A stretch of 64,000 nt of DNA from Bacteroidota bacterium (GCA_023426145.1 JAFABG010000040.1:186001-250000); one strand, 5' to 3'. Shown: positions 44,958-55,223, counted from the first letter of the stretch. Notes: generated from the letters alone by a model not told the origin. A program made the numbers and translations.

Positions 44958-46901
44958 TCAGTTCGTTAATTCTTTTATTTTATTGATGATTGGCAGTGGC
45001 TCACATTCTTTTATAAATTTTTCAGTCAGGCTGTCTTCGTCCATCCCGCAGACTTTATAAAGTTCGGCTATTGTGCCATGCTGAACAAACTCATCTGGTA
45101 TTCCGATGCGTTTTATGTGAGGGGTATAAGAATGATCGGCCATAAATTCAAGTATGGCACTTCCCATTCCGCCCTGAATCACTCCATCTTCTACTGTGAC
45201 TATACTGTGGAATTTGCTTCCCACTTCATGTAGTAGCTCTTCATCCAAAGGTTTGAGGAATCTTAAATCGTAATGGGCAATGGTTCGCTCTGTTTGTTGT
45301 TCAACACGAGCAATAGCCTTAGCTGCTAAATTGCCGATAGGGCCTATAGTGATTACGGCCATATCTTCTCCATCTTTGAGTTTCCGTCCTTTGCCTACAG
45401 GAATCTCTTCCAGCGGACATTGCCAATCTACTAAAACGCCCCTTCCTCTAGGATAGCGAAGAACAAAAGTACCCTTGTCCGGTAGTTGAGCGGTATACAT
45501 TAATCTTCGTAATTCATGCTCATCCATAGGAGAGGCAATGGTTAAATTGGGAATTGGACGCAAATAGGCCATGTCGAAAGCGCCATGATGTGTTGGACCG
45601 TCTTCTCCTACAAGCCCTGAACGATCTAAACAGATGACTACCGGGAGATTTTGGATGGCCACATCGTGGATGATATTGTCATAAGCCCGTTGCATAAATG
45701 AGGAATAAATGTTGCAGAAGGGCTGTAAACCATCCTTAGCCATTCCGCCTGAGAAAGTAACCGCATGTCCTTCGGCTATACCCACATCGAAAGCTCGGTT
45801 AGGCATTTTAGACATGAGAATATTCATTGAACATCCGGAAGGCATGGCTGGAGTTACTCCAACAATTTTGGGGTTGATTTCGGCGAGTTCAGCCAATGTA
45901 TTACCAAAGACATCCTGATAGAGAGGCGCCATTCCTTTTGTATCAACAATAAAACGCTCTCCTGTCACAGGATTGAACTTACCGGGTGCATGCCATTCCG
46001 TGGCATGTTTTTCAGCTGGAGCAAACCCTTTCCCTTTTATGGTGTGTAGATGCAAAATTTTAGGTCCCTTGAGATCTTTGATGTCTCGTAGTATTCTTGA
46101 AAGGTTTTTCACGTCGTGTCCGTCAATAGGACCAAAATAACGGATATTCATCCCTTCAAAAATATTTTGCTGTTGCGCAGCCATTGATTTTAAGCTATTA
46201 CCGAATCGGATTAAAGCTTTACGTCTCGCATCATTCAAAATTCCCAGTTTGAAAAGAACGCGAGAAGCTTTGAAACGTAGTTGATTATATCGGTTTGAAG
46301 TGGTTAAATTGAATAAATATTGTTTCATTCCACCTACACTTCTATCTATTGACATGTCATTATCATTCAAGATAATGAGTATATTATTGGGAGTGGCAGC
46401 TGAATTGTTTAAGCCTTCGAACGCTAGTCCTCCACTCATAGAACCATCTCCAATGATGGCAACTACATGACGGCTATTTTCTCCTTTACGAGTGGCAGCA
46501 ACAGCCATTCCCAAAGCTGCAGAAATGGAGTTTGAAGCATGGCCAGAAGTGAAGGTGTCATATTCGCTTTCTTCAGGCGAGGGGAATGGACGTACTCCCC
46601 CAAATTTGCGATTAGTGGAGAAACAATCGCGCCTACCTGTTAGTATTTTATGTCCATATGCTTGATGTCCAACATCCCACACAATACGGTCGTAAGGTGT
46701 GTTGTAGACGTAATGTAAGGCTACGGTAAGTTCTACTGTCCCGAGGCTAGCCGCAAAATGTCCCGGGTTGCAAGATAACTCATTTATAATGTCTTGCCTC
46801 AATTCATCACAAACTTCCGGCAGTTGATTGACATCTAACAAGCGGAGATCTTTGGGTGTATTGATTGAGTTTAGCAAGTTATATATTGGTTTATTCTTCA
46901 T
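44958..46901 (-). CDS. dxs: 1-deoxy-D-xylulose-5-phosphate synthase
   Basis: A 647-residue thiamine-diphosphate enzyme joining pyruvate and glyceraldehyde 3-phosphate, the first step of the MEP isoprenoid pathway. Features: VWDVGHQAYGHKILTGR, the TPP motif GDGSMSGGLAFEGLNNS, and the transketolase-type DRSGLVGEDGPTHHGAFD. I start it at 46901 (MKNKPIYNLLNSI) because a TAnnTTTG box at 46921-46928 lies just upstream. An in-frame ATG at 46964 would place the promoter inside the gene. Confidence 0.95.
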   Translation of the reverse strand: MKNKPIYNLLNSINTPKDLRLLDVNQLPEVCDELRQDIINELSCNPGHFAASLGTVELTVALHYVYNTPYDRIVWDVGHQAYGHKILTGRRDCFSTNRKFGGVRPFPSPEESEYDTFTSGHASNSISAALGMAVAATRKGENSRHVVAIIGDGSMSGGLAFEGLNNSAATPNNILIILNDNDMSIDRSVGGMKQYLFNLTTSNRYNQLRFKASRVLFKLGILNDARRKALIRFGNSLKSMAAQQQNIFEGMNIRYFGPIDGHDVKNLSRILRDIKDLKGPKILHLHTIKGKGFAPAEKHATEWHAPGKFNPVTGERFIVDTKGMAPLYQDVFGNTLAELAEINPKIVGVTPAMPSGCSMNILMSKMPNRAFDVGIAEGHAVTFSGGMAKDGLQPFCNIYSSFMQRAYDNIIHDVAIQNLPVVICLDRSGLVGEDGPTHHGAFDMAYLRPIPNLTIASPMDEHELRRLMYTAQLPDKGTFVLRYPRGRGVLVDWQCPLEEIPVGKGRKLKDGEDMAVITIGPIGNLAAKAIARVEQQTERTIAHYDLRFLKPLDEELLHEVGSKFHSIVTVEDGVIQGGMGSAILEFMADHSYTPHIKRIGIPDEFVQHGTIAELYKVCGMDEDSLTEKFIKECEPLPIINKIKELTN

Positions 46902-46920
46902 GATTCGAGAAAATTTAATG

Positions 46921-46928
46921 CAAAAATA
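46921..46928 (-). promoter_or_regulatory. Putative -7 box for dxs-trkA
   Basis: TATTTTTG on the minus strand, 20 bases upstream of the 46901 start. The rest of the 300-bp divergent spacer up to 47156 shows nothing further that I can name. Confidence 0.55.
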
Positions 46929-47156
46929 CGAAAAAGAAAGCGGATGCTCTTTCTTTTTGTCCAAATTCTTAGGGATAGACCATTTAGATAGATGTTGTAT
47001 GTGACTTTATGTGTTCATTATTAGATGTTTATGATTGAATACCCAATGAAAGGTTCCTTGGATGAAATCTCCTTTTTCTCGCCTTAAATTTAAGTTTAGC
47101 AATGAAGATTAAAGTATTTTTCTTTTTTAGTCATATAACTATCCTCTGAATAGTCG

Positions 47157-47164
47157 TATCTTTG
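47157..47164 (+). promoter_or_regulatory. Putative -7 box for the GSCFA-murF/alr unit
   Basis: TATCTTTG, exact TAnnTTTG, about 41 bases before the ATG at 47205, preceded by a T-rich stretch near 47119-47128. Confidence 0.55.
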
Positions 47165-47204
47165 CCCCGCAATTGCTTTTTAAAACAATCAAAAGGAATA
47201 AAAT

Positions 47205-48194
47205 ATGGATTTTCGAACAAAAGTTGAACTGTCTACAGGTTTGCCGCCTATTCACCACGCTGACCGGATTCTTTTGATGGGATCATGTTTTGCCGAAAAT
47301 ATGGGATTGCTGTTGGCGAAAAATAAATTCCGTGTAGACATGAATCCTTTTGGAATTCTCTATAATCCACTATCAGTTTCTACTGCTTTGGCCGAAATAA
47401 TAGAGGGAAAGACTTATCGAGAGAATGATTTGTTTTTATATAAAGGCTTATGGCATAGCTCGATGCATCATGGTTCGTTTGCTTCATCTTCTATAGAGAA
47501 AGTGCTTGAAAATATAAATATTCGTTTGAGAGAATCCCATCGTTCTATTCATGAACAGGATTGGTTGATTCTTACGTTTGGTACTGCTTATGTATACGAG
47601 CAAAAAGAGAATAAGTGTATAGTCTCTAATTGCCATAAGCAACCAGAAGATAACTTTAGTCGTCGGCTCCTTTCTGTAAATGAGATTGTAAATAAATATA
47701 TTCCATTGATATCTGAAATGGTGGCGCACAATGCTAAACTGAAAGTTTTATTTACAGTCAGTCCTATCCGACATAAACGGGATGGAATGCATGCTAATCA
47801 ATTGAGCAAATCGACTTTACTTTTGGCAATAGAGCATTTGCAACATTTTTTTCCTGAACATGTGTTTTATTTCCCTTCTTATGAAATAGTGCTTGACGAA
47901 CTACGAGATTATCGATTTTATGCGGATGATATGCTTCATCCTTCTGGTATGGCGATAAGCTATATTTGGGATCGATTTTCAGATGCCTTCTTTTCCAATG
48001 AAACAAAATTACTACTTACCACTTTGGAGGAGATTAATAAAGATGTTGCTCACAAGCCTTTTCATCCTGAATCGGAAACTTATCAACGCTTTTTAGGACA
48101 AATAGTGTTAAAAATAGAACGACTTAATAGAAAATACCCGTACTTAGATTTTCAAAAAGAAATAGAACTATGTCATATACGATTGAATCCATAA
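47205..48194 (+). CDS. GSCFA domain-containing protein
   Basis: A 329-residue protein carrying the namesake motif near residue 27 (LLMGSCFAENMG), then MNPFGILYNPLS and LTFGTAYVYE. The C-terminal DDMLHPSGMAI pattern resembles the Asp-x-x-His block of SGNH/GDSL hydrolases, so it may be an esterase-like enzyme. No signal peptide. Its final 25 bases overlap the start of murF-alr in another frame, suggesting a coupled role in envelope synthesis; the real substrate is unknown. Confidence 0.92.
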   Translation: MDFRTKVELSTGLPPIHHADRILLMGSCFAENMGLLLAKNKFRVDMNPFGILYNPLSVSTALAEIIEGKTYRENDLFLYKGLWHSSMHHGSFASSSIEKVLENINIRLRESHRSIHEQDWLILTFGTAYVYEQKENKCIVSNCHKQPEDNFSRRLLSVNEIVNKYIPLISEMVAHNAKLKVLFTVSPIRHKRDGMHANQLSKSTLLLAIEHLQHFFPEHVFYFPSYEIVLDELRDYRFYADDMLHPSGMAISYIWDRFSDAFFSNETKLLLTTLEEINKDVAHKPFHPESETYQRFLGQIVLKIERLNRKYPYLDFQKEIELCHIRLNP

Positions 48195-50653
48195 CCGAAT
48201 ATATCGGAGCACGCCGTGTAGGTGATCGTGAAGCTATTATTGATTGGCTACTTACTGATAGCCGTTCTTTGAGTTTTCCTGAAGAAACATTGTTTTTTGC
48301 TTTAGCTACGAAGCGAAATAATGGTGCTCGCTATATTTCCGATTTATACGATCGGGGTGTTCGTAATTTCGTTCTTTCAGAGGACGATTATCAAAATGTG
48401 AAAAGTGATTTAGGCGATGATCTTAACTTTTTAATCGTACCAAGTCCCTTGAAAGCATTGCAAAAGTTAGCCGAAACACATCGTGAGAATTTTAAAATTC
48501 CCGTGGTAGGTATTACCGGAAGCAATGGAAAAACTATTGTAAAAGAATGGTTACATCAGCTGTTGAGTCCGGATCGTTGTATTATTCGTTCTCCACGTAG
48601 TTATAACTCTCAAATAGGAGTTCCTCTATCTGTATGGCAATTGAATGAAAAGGCTGAATTGGGTATATTTGAAGCTGGCATTTCAGAAATGGGAGAGATG
48701 GGGGCATTAAAACGTATGATTAAACCTACAATAGGAATCATGACGAATATTGGAGGTGCCCATCAAGAAAACTTTTTCTCTTTGCAGGAGAAATGTATGG
48801 AGAAACTAACGCTCTTTAAAGATTGTGATGTCGTTATTTACAATGGAGATAATGAATTAATAAGTAACTGTGTTGCTAAATCAATGTTGACTGCTCGTGA
48901 AATAGCATGGAGTTGTAAAGACATTGAACGTCCTCTTTATATTAGTAAGGTGATGAAGAAAGAAGACCATACTGTGATTGCTTATCGCTATCTAGATATG
49001 GATAATACTTTCTGCATACCTTTTATAGATGATGCATCTATTGAGAATGTATTAAATTGTTTGGCTGCGTGTCTATATTTGATGACTCCTGCCGACCAAA
49101 TAACTGAACGTATGGCTCGTCTAGAACCGATTGCAATGCGTTTGGAAGTGAAAGAAGGGAAGAATGATTGTGTTTTAATTAATGATAGTTACAATTCAGA
49201 TTTAGCTTCTTTGGATATAGCTTTAGACTTTCAAGTAAGACGTTCAGAAAAGAAGTCTATGAAACGTACGCTCATACTGTCGGATATACTTGAAACAGGA
49301 CAGAGCACTGCTGCTCTTTACCGAAGAGTGGCACAGCTCATCCAGAGTCGGGGAATTCATAAATTGATTGGCGTGGGAACGGAAATCTCGTCTTGTGCTG
49401 CCCGTTTTGAGGGGACTCCCGAACGCTACTTTTTCCCAAATACAGAAGCATTGCTTGCGTCAGATGTTATCAAATCGATGCACTCTGAAGTGGTTTTAAT
49501 AAAAGGATCTCGTGTATTTAATTTTGATTTGGTATCTGAAGACTTAGAACTGAAAGTGCACGAAACAATACTAGAAGTAAATCTGGGGGCAATGGTTGCT
49601 AATCTTAATCATTATCGCTCCATGCTTCGACGACCAGAAACAAAGATGATTTGCATGGTGAAGGCTGCTGCTTACGGTGCAGGTTCTTATGAAATTGCTA
49701 AAACTCTTCAGGAACATCATGTTGACTATTTAGCAGTGGCTGTGGCTGATGAGGGCTCTGAATTACGTAAAGCAGGAATAACTTCCTCAATTATTATTAT
49801 GGATCCTGAGCTGACAACATTCAAAACGATGTTTGACTATAAACTAGAGCCTGAGGTTTATAATTTCCATTTGCTTGATGCATTGATTAAAGCTGCTGAA
49901 AAGGAGGGGATAACTAATTTCCCGATTCATGTGAAGCTGGATACGGGTATGCATCGCCTAGGATTTAATCTTGCTGAAGTACCTTTATTGATCAATCGTC
50001 TTAAAAATCAGAATGCGGTCATTCCTCGCTCAGTGTTTTCTCATTTTGTGGGAAGTGATTCGCCTCAGTTTGATTTCTTCACTCGTCAACAGATTGAATG
50101 CTTTGAAAAGGGAGCTAAAGAGCTGCAAAATGCTTTCTCGCATAAAATCTTACGTCATATTTGTAATACTGCTGGAATTGAGCGTTTTCCCGATGCACAA
50201 TTTGATTTAGTGCGCTTAGGAATTGGCCTTTATGGAATCAGTCCCATCGACAATTCTATTATAAATAATGTAAGTACTTTGAAAACAACAATCTTACAAA
50301 TTAGAGATGTATCTGGTGAAGATACGGTGGGCTATAGCCGAATGGGGCATTTGGCTCGTGCTTCGCGTATTGCTGCTATTCCAATAGGGTATGCAGATGG
50401 ACTTAATCGTCATTTAGGGAGAGGCAACGCCTATTGTCTAGTGAATGGAAAGAAAGCTCCTTATGTGGGAAATATATGTATGGATGTTTGTATGATTGAC
50501 GTGACTGATATTGATTGTCGTGAAGGAGATCAGGCTATCATTTTTGGGGATGATTTGCCAATTACTGTTCTTTCTGATAAGCTTGAAACGATTCCTTATG
50601 AAGTATTAACCAGTGTCTCGAATAGAGTGAAGCGAGTTTATTATCAAGACTAA
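48170..50653 (+). CDS. murF-alr: Bifunctional MurF ligase / alanine racemase
   Basis: An 827-residue fusion. Residues 1-455 are UDP-MurNAc-tripeptide:D-Ala-D-Ala ligase, with the ATP loop GITGSNGKT at 114-122 and a DSYNSD segment near 340. Residues about 460-827 are a PLP alanine racemase with the lysine segment MVKAAAYGAGSYEI near 497 (usually KADAYGHG), the HVKLDTGMHRLGF block, RLGIGLYGISP, and VGYSRMGHL. One polypeptide can therefore make D-alanine and attach D-Ala-D-Ala to the peptidoglycan precursor. The fusion is known in Bacteroidetes. It overlaps the GSCFA gene by 25 bases. Confidence 0.95.
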   Translation: MSYTIESITEYIGARRVGDREAIIDWLLTDSRSLSFPEETLFFALATKRNNGARYISDLYDRGVRNFVLSEDDYQNVKSDLGDDLNFLIVPSPLKALQKLAETHRENFKIPVVGITGSNGKTIVKEWLHQLLSPDRCIIRSPRSYNSQIGVPLSVWQLNEKAELGIFEAGISEMGEMGALKRMIKPTIGIMTNIGGAHQENFFSLQEKCMEKLTLFKDCDVVIYNGDNELISNCVAKSMLTAREIAWSCKDIERPLYISKVMKKEDHTVIAYRYLDMDNTFCIPFIDDASIENVLNCLAACLYLMTPADQITERMARLEPIAMRLEVKEGKNDCVLINDSYNSDLASLDIALDFQVRRSEKKSMKRTLILSDILETGQSTAALYRRVAQLIQSRGIHKLIGVGTEISSCAARFEGTPERYFFPNTEALLASDVIKSMHSEVVLIKGSRVFNFDLVSEDLELKVHETILEVNLGAMVANLNHYRSMLRRPETKMICMVKAAAYGAGSYEIAKTLQEHHVDYLAVAVADEGSELRKAGITSSIIIMDPELTTFKTMFDYKLEPEVYNFHLLDALIKAAEKEGITNFPIHVKLDTGMHRLGFNLAEVPLLINRLKNQNAVIPRSVFSHFVGSDSPQFDFFTRQQIECFEKGAKELQNAFSHKILRHICNTAGIERFPDAQFDLVRLGIGLYGISPIDNSIINNVSTLKTTILQIRDVSGEDTVGYSRMGHLARASRIAAIPIGYADGLNRHLGRGNAYCLVNGKKAPYVGNICMDVCMIDVTDIDCREGDQAIIFGDDLPITVLSDKLETIPYEVLTSVSNRVKRVYYQD

Positions 50654-50751
50654 CTCAGTTTACAATTAGTAGGATCGGAATTCCATTTGATAAAAGGGGC
50701 TTCAACTTCAAAATAAAAGAAAAACTCTGTGGGCTCTGTGATGAAAAGTAT

Positions 50752-50759
50752 TATCTTTG
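50752..50759 (+). promoter_or_regulatory. Putative -7 box for the tatA-tatC-helicase unit
   Basis: TATCTTTG, exact TAnnTTTG, 34 bases before the tatA ATG at 50794. Confidence 0.6.
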
Positions 50760-50793
50760 CGCAAACTAATTAACCTCTGTAATAAATAAATAT

Positions 50794-51018
50794 ATGACAA
50801 ACTTATTATTGTTGGGCTTCCTGCCCAGTGGATCCGAGTGGATTATTATTGCTCTTGTTATTCTCTTGCTTTTCGGTGGTAAGAAAATCCCAGAATTAAT
50901 GCGCGGCTTAGGAAAAGGTGTGAAGAGTTTCAAAGATGGTGTGAATGAGGCTAAAGACGAAATAAATAAAGCGAAAGAAGAAATAGATAAACCATCAGAC
51001 TCAGCTAAGAAAGAATAA
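50794..51018 (+). CDS. tatA: Sec-independent protein translocase TatA
   Basis: A 74-residue protein with one membrane helix (SEWIIIALVILLLFGGKKIPEL), the following hinge, an amphipathic helix (GLGKGVKSFKDGVNEA) and a charged tail. It forms the pore-like element of the twin-arginine export pathway. tatC starts 3 bases after its stop. No separate tatB is present, as in many Bacteroidetes. Confidence 0.95.
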   Translation: MTNLLLLGFLPSGSEWIIIALVILLLFGGKKIPELMRGLGKGVKSFKDGVNEAKDEINKAKEEIDKPSDSAKKE

Positions 51019-51021
51019 GTA

Positions 51022-51834
51022 ATGGCAGAAATGACCTTTTGGGATCATTTGGATGAGTTACGCCGGGTACTTTTTCGCATAATCGGAGTTTGGTTTGTTT
51101 TAGCAGTTGGCTATTTTATAGCTATGCCTTATTTATTCGATCATGTGATACTGGCGCCTTGTCATAATGATTTTGTTTTTTACGACTTATTACGCTACAT
51201 TGGTCAGAAATTTAATCTGACCGATGAGTTTTTTACTCAAGAATTTAAAGTGAAGCTTGTCAATATCAATTTGGCAGCGCCTTTCTTTATACATATGTCT
51301 ACGGCTTTTTGGATGTCTGTAGTAACAGCTATGCCTTATCTTTTCGTTGAAATCTGGCGATTTATCAATCCCGCTCTATACCCAAATGAGAGAAGGGGAG
51401 TGCGTAAGGCTTTAACAATTGGTACTGTAATGTTCTTTATTGGGGTTATGCTTGGTTATTTCATGGTATACCCTTTGACCCTTCGTTTTCTCTCTACTTA
51501 TCAGTTAAGTGCTGAGGTTGAAAATATATTGTCATTAAATTCATATATAGATAATTTCATGATGTTAATCCTGTGTATGGGATTGGCTTTTGAACTACCT
51601 TTAGTTACTTGGTTGCTTTCTTTGTTGGGAATTGTCAATAAGTCTTTCCTGCGTAAGTATAGACGTCATGCAGTTGTTGTGATTGTGATAGCAGCGGCAA
51701 TTATCACTCCTACTGGTGATCCATTTACGCTAAGCGTTGTGGCTATTCCGCTTTATCTGCTTTATGAGATGAGTGTTTTGATGATTAAAGATAAGAAGGA
51801 AGAGAGCGAATCAGAGATTGTTGAGGGTGAATAA
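51022..51834 (+). CDS. tatC: Sec-independent protein translocase TatC
   Basis: A 270-residue, six-span membrane protein that recognises twin-arginine signal peptides. Conserved: MTFWDHLDELRRVLFR at the N-terminus, FVEIWRFINPALYPNERR in the loop, and the C-terminal ITPTGDPFTLSVVAIPLYLLYE. Directly follows tatA and precedes the helicase gene by 8 bases. Confidence 0.96.
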   Translation: MAEMTFWDHLDELRRVLFRIIGVWFVLAVGYFIAMPYLFDHVILAPCHNDFVFYDLLRYIGQKFNLTDEFFTQEFKVKLVNINLAAPFFIHMSTAFWMSVVTAMPYLFVEIWRFINPALYPNERRGVRKALTIGTVMFFIGVMLGYFMVYPLTLRFLSTYQLSAEVENILSLNSYIDNFMMLILCMGLAFELPLVTWLLSLLGIVNKSFLRKYRRHAVVVIVIAAAIITPTGDPFTLSVVAIPLYLLYEMSVLMIKDKKEESESEIVEGE

Positions 51835-51842
51835 GGAAGAAA

Positions 51843-54800
51843 ATGGAGCGTGAAGGTAAAGAAGCGTATGAGATTCTATTAGCCATTTGTGAAACAGACC
51901 AAGCAGCAATGGTTGCTGGTTATAAACAGATGCGTGACTTATTGGAAAGACTTTGTCGATCTCAGATGGTGAATGAAAGTTTGCAGATGACAGACCTTTC
52001 TGCAAGGATTAGTTTTGTTGCAGCTAAAATAGGTTTATCTGTAGCGGAACAGAACAGATTGCATACGTTTCGGTTGACGTCGAATGAAATAATGAATCGT
52101 AAGCAAGAACCTCTTAGAGATCACTTCTTGCGCGATGTGAAAACATTGGCTTTCTTTACTCGCCGACTTTTTGGGCTGGACATCCCACTTGAATTATATG
52201 TTTTGCTCCCCAAAACTGATGCTACTTACATTGTAAGGAAAAGGGCCTATAAACAGGTCCAACGAATGCGTGTCTGTTTCCAATATTCAGATGAACATTA
52301 TTTGTATGTTACCCCTTCTGAAGAAATCTCAGATACTTTTTTGCAAGTTCGTTATCATGTAGCTCAGGTGAATGAAGAATTTGAAGAAACCTGTCGGCTG
52401 CTTTGGCGTCATGCCCAACTTAATTTATTGGATGTAGCTATTGATGAGGCTGGAATACTAACTCCCTCTTTCATTGTGCTTGAACCTGATTATCTAATCG
52501 ATATTAGTTCTTTAGCCGAATGTTTTCGGGATTATGGTCATCACCCTGCTAATTATTTCTTATCGCGTCTCCAACCCATTGAAAATGCTCGTCCATTGTT
52601 GTTGGGAAATATAGCCAATCTTTTTTTGGACGAGTGGATACATGCAGATGGTGAGGTGGATTATAGGATATCTATGCAAAAGGCGTTTCGACGATATCCA
52701 ATAGAGTTGGCTGCTTGTGCCGATTTACGTAATCATGAGAAAGAACGGCAGTTTTTCGACGACTGTAAACTGCATTTTGATCATATTCGTGATACTGTAA
52801 TTGATACATTTCATACCTCTGGATATGAATTAGATAAAACAGATGCAGTGCTTGAACCTTCATACATTTGCGAAGCACTTGGCTTGCAAGGGCGTCTCGA
52901 TTATATGCAGCGAGATATGTCTTCTTTTATTGAGATGAAGTCGGGGAAAGCTGATGAATATGCCCTTCGGGGAAAGGTTGAGCCTAAAGAAAACAATAAG
53001 GTTCAGATGCTACTTTATCAGGCGGTGCTGCAATATTCCATGGGGATGGACCATCGAAAAGTGAAGGCCTATTTGCTTTATACTCGATATCCACTACTTT
53101 ATCCTGCCAGACCTTCATGGGCTATGGTGCGCCGGGCTATTGACTTGCGTAATAGAATTGTTGCCGAAGAATATAAGGTTCAATTAGAAAATAATTTGGA
53201 TTACACAGCCCGTAAGCTAGATTCTATACGTTCATCTGAGATGAATCAGAAAGGCTTGTCGGGACGTTTCTGGGAAATGTATCTTCGTCCTTCGATTGAT
53301 GGATTTCAGGAGAAGCTGAATTCTCTTTCTGCTCTAGAAAAGAAATATTTTTATGCATTATATAACTTTATAACTAAAGAACTTTATACTTCGAAATCGG
53401 GTGATGTTGATTATGAGGGACGTACTGGTGCTGCTTCCCTATGGCTCTCAACTTTGGAGGAAAAGTGTGAGTCGGGTGAAATTATCTATAATCTTCAAAT
53501 TAAAGAGAATCATGCCGCTGATGAGCATAAATCTTATTTATTGCTGACTATCGCTAAAGATAGTGCGGATGATCGAATAAATAAAGACGGGGCGCTTCCT
53601 AATTTCCGATTAGGTGATGCTATTGTATTGTATCAACGTAATTGTGACGCAGATAATGTGACTAACAAAATGGTGTTTAAGGGGAATATTCAATCTATGA
53701 CAGATAAGGATATTTGTGTTCGCTTACGGGCTACTCAGCAGAATGATTCTGTATTGCCTAACGAAAGCCTTTATGCCATTGAACATGATGTTATGGACAC
53801 CACTTTTCGGGGGATGTATCAGGGACTTTATGCTTTTATTTCGGCTACTAAGGAACGGCGGAACTTGTTATTGTCACAAACAGCTCCTCGCTTTGATCAA
53901 ACTTTGGATGATCAGATTATGAAAGAGAAGGATGACTTTTCTCGTATTGCTTTAAAGGCAAAAGCTGCTAAAGACTATTTCTTACTTGTTGGACCTCCAG
54001 GTACAGGAAAAACTTCATGTGCTTTAAAAAAAATGGTAGAGACCTTCTATCAGGAAGAACAAACTCAGATACTTCTGCTTTCCTATACGAACCGTGCAGT
54101 TGATGAGATCTGCAAAGCTCTTTGTTCAATCTCTCCTAATGTTGATTATATCCGGGTGGGCAGTGAATTATCATGTGATGAGAAATATCGCCAATATTTA
54201 ATTGAAAATCAATTATCTTCATGTTCTCGTCGCTCTGATGTATATGAACGTATTCATCATTGTCGGATCTTTGTTGGTACAGTAGCTTCAGTATCTGGAA
54301 ATTCAGACCTATTTAGATTGAAGCATTTTGATGTTGTTCTAGTAGACGAGGCTACCCAAATTCTCGAACCTCAATTATTAGGTATACTTTGTGCTCGTGA
54401 TGAAAAAGGAGGAGATGCAGTTGGTAAGTTCATTTTGATAGGTGATCATAAGCAACTTCCGGCGGTGGTTCTACAGAATTCTGAGCAATCTGTAATTTCG
54501 GATGAATCTTTGCGAGCTATAGGATTGAATAATTTGAAAGATTCTCTTTTTGAAAGACTTTATCGAGGGATGCGTAAAGAGCAACATGGTTCTTCTGGAC
54601 TTGATTTATCTCATCGTAGTTATGATATGCTTTGTCGGCAGGGACGAATGCATCCTCAGATAGCACAGTTTGCAAATCAAGCATTTTATGAAGGACTCTT
54701 GTTACCTGTGGGACTTCCTCATCAGCTAGAAGATACTGATGAAATGAAACGTTTGTGCTTTTATCCTTCTCAGCCTGAACCGATGGGGAACTCTCCGAAA

Positions 54801-55223
54801 ATGAATAGTTCTGAAGCTAAAATAGCTGCCCGTTTAGCTGCTGATGTATTCCGAGGGCATGGGGAATGTTTTGATACTTCTAGAACAGTAGGAATTATTG
54901 CTCCTTATCGAAGTCAAATCGCCTTAATTAAAAAAGAAATTGAAGCTTTAGATTTACCCGAATTGAATCAGATTTTGATTGATACGGTAGAACGGTTTCA
55001 AGGTAGTGAGAGGGATGTGATTATCTATTCCTTTTGTGTGAACTATCCCTATCAGTTGAAATTCTTATCCAATTTAACAGAAGATAATGGGGTTTTGATC
55101 GACAGAAAACTAAATGTAGCACTAACTAGAGCGAGGAAACAAATGTTTCTTACAGGTGTTCCTGAGCTGTTAAAACTCAATCCAATCTATAAAAGTTTGC
55201 TTAATTTAATAAACAACCTTTGA
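51843..55223 (+). CDS. Dna2-like nuclease-helicase (PD-(D/E)XK plus SF1B helicase)
   Basis: A 1126-residue protein. The middle part has a Cas4/RecB-type nuclease: GLQGRLDYM near residue 347, the catalytic FIEMKSGK near 361 and the Q-x-x-x-Y motif VQMLLYQAV near 387. The C-terminal half is a DNA2/NAM7/Upf1-type helicase, with Walker A GPPGTGKTS near 716, VLVDEATQILEP near 835, GDHKQLPAVV, QGRMHPQIA, VERFQGSERDVIIYS and LNVALTRARKQMFLTG. The first 340 residues are not assigned. Likely acts on DNA ends or flaps in repair; a role in defence is also possible. It lies 8 bases after tatC, probably in the same transcript. Confidence 0.9.
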   Translation: MEREGKEAYEILLAICETDQAAMVAGYKQMRDLLERLCRSQMVNESLQMTDLSARISFVAAKIGLSVAEQNRLHTFRLTSNEIMNRKQEPLRDHFLRDVKTLAFFTRRLFGLDIPLELYVLLPKTDATYIVRKRAYKQVQRMRVCFQYSDEHYLYVTPSEEISDTFLQVRYHVAQVNEEFEETCRLLWRHAQLNLLDVAIDEAGILTPSFIVLEPDYLIDISSLAECFRDYGHHPANYFLSRLQPIENARPLLLGNIANLFLDEWIHADGEVDYRISMQKAFRRYPIELAACADLRNHEKERQFFDDCKLHFDHIRDTVIDTFHTSGYELDKTDAVLEPSYICEALGLQGRLDYMQRDMSSFIEMKSGKADEYALRGKVEPKENNKVQMLLYQAVLQYSMGMDHRKVKAYLLYTRYPLLYPARPSWAMVRRAIDLRNRIVAEEYKVQLENNLDYTARKLDSIRSSEMNQKGLSGRFWEMYLRPSIDGFQEKLNSLSALEKKYFYALYNFITKELYTSKSGDVDYEGRTGAASLWLSTLEEKCESGEIIYNLQIKENHAADEHKSYLLLTIAKDSADDRINKDGALPNFRLGDAIVLYQRNCDADNVTNKMVFKGNIQSMTDKDICVRLRATQQNDSVLPNESLYAIEHDVMDTTFRGMYQGLYAFISATKERRNLLLSQTAPRFDQTLDDQIMKEKDDFSRIALKAKAAKDYFLLVGPPGTGKTSCALKKMVETFYQEEQTQILLLSYTNRAVDEICKALCSISPNVDYIRVGSELSCDEKYRQYLIENQLSSCSRRSDVYERIHHCRIFVGTVASVSGNSDLFRLKHFDVVLVDEATQILEPQLLGILCARDEKGGDAVGKFILIGDHKQLPAVVLQNSEQSVISDESLRAIGLNNLKDSLFERLYRGMRKEQHGSSGLDLSHRSYDMLCRQGRMHPQIAQFANQAFYEGLLLPVGLPHQLEDTDEMKRLCFYPSQPEPMGNSPKMNSSEAKIAARLAADVFRGHGECFDTSRTVGIIAPYRSQIALIKKEIEALDLPELNQILIDTVERFQGSERDVIIYSFCVNYPYQLKFLSNLTEDNGVLIDRKLNVALTRARKQMFLTGVPELLKLNPIYKSLLNLINNL

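Noticed and set aside
46902..46964. Longer start for Dxs
   Set aside because: It would put the TAnnTTTG box within the coding region. The start at 46901 fits family length and promoter position.
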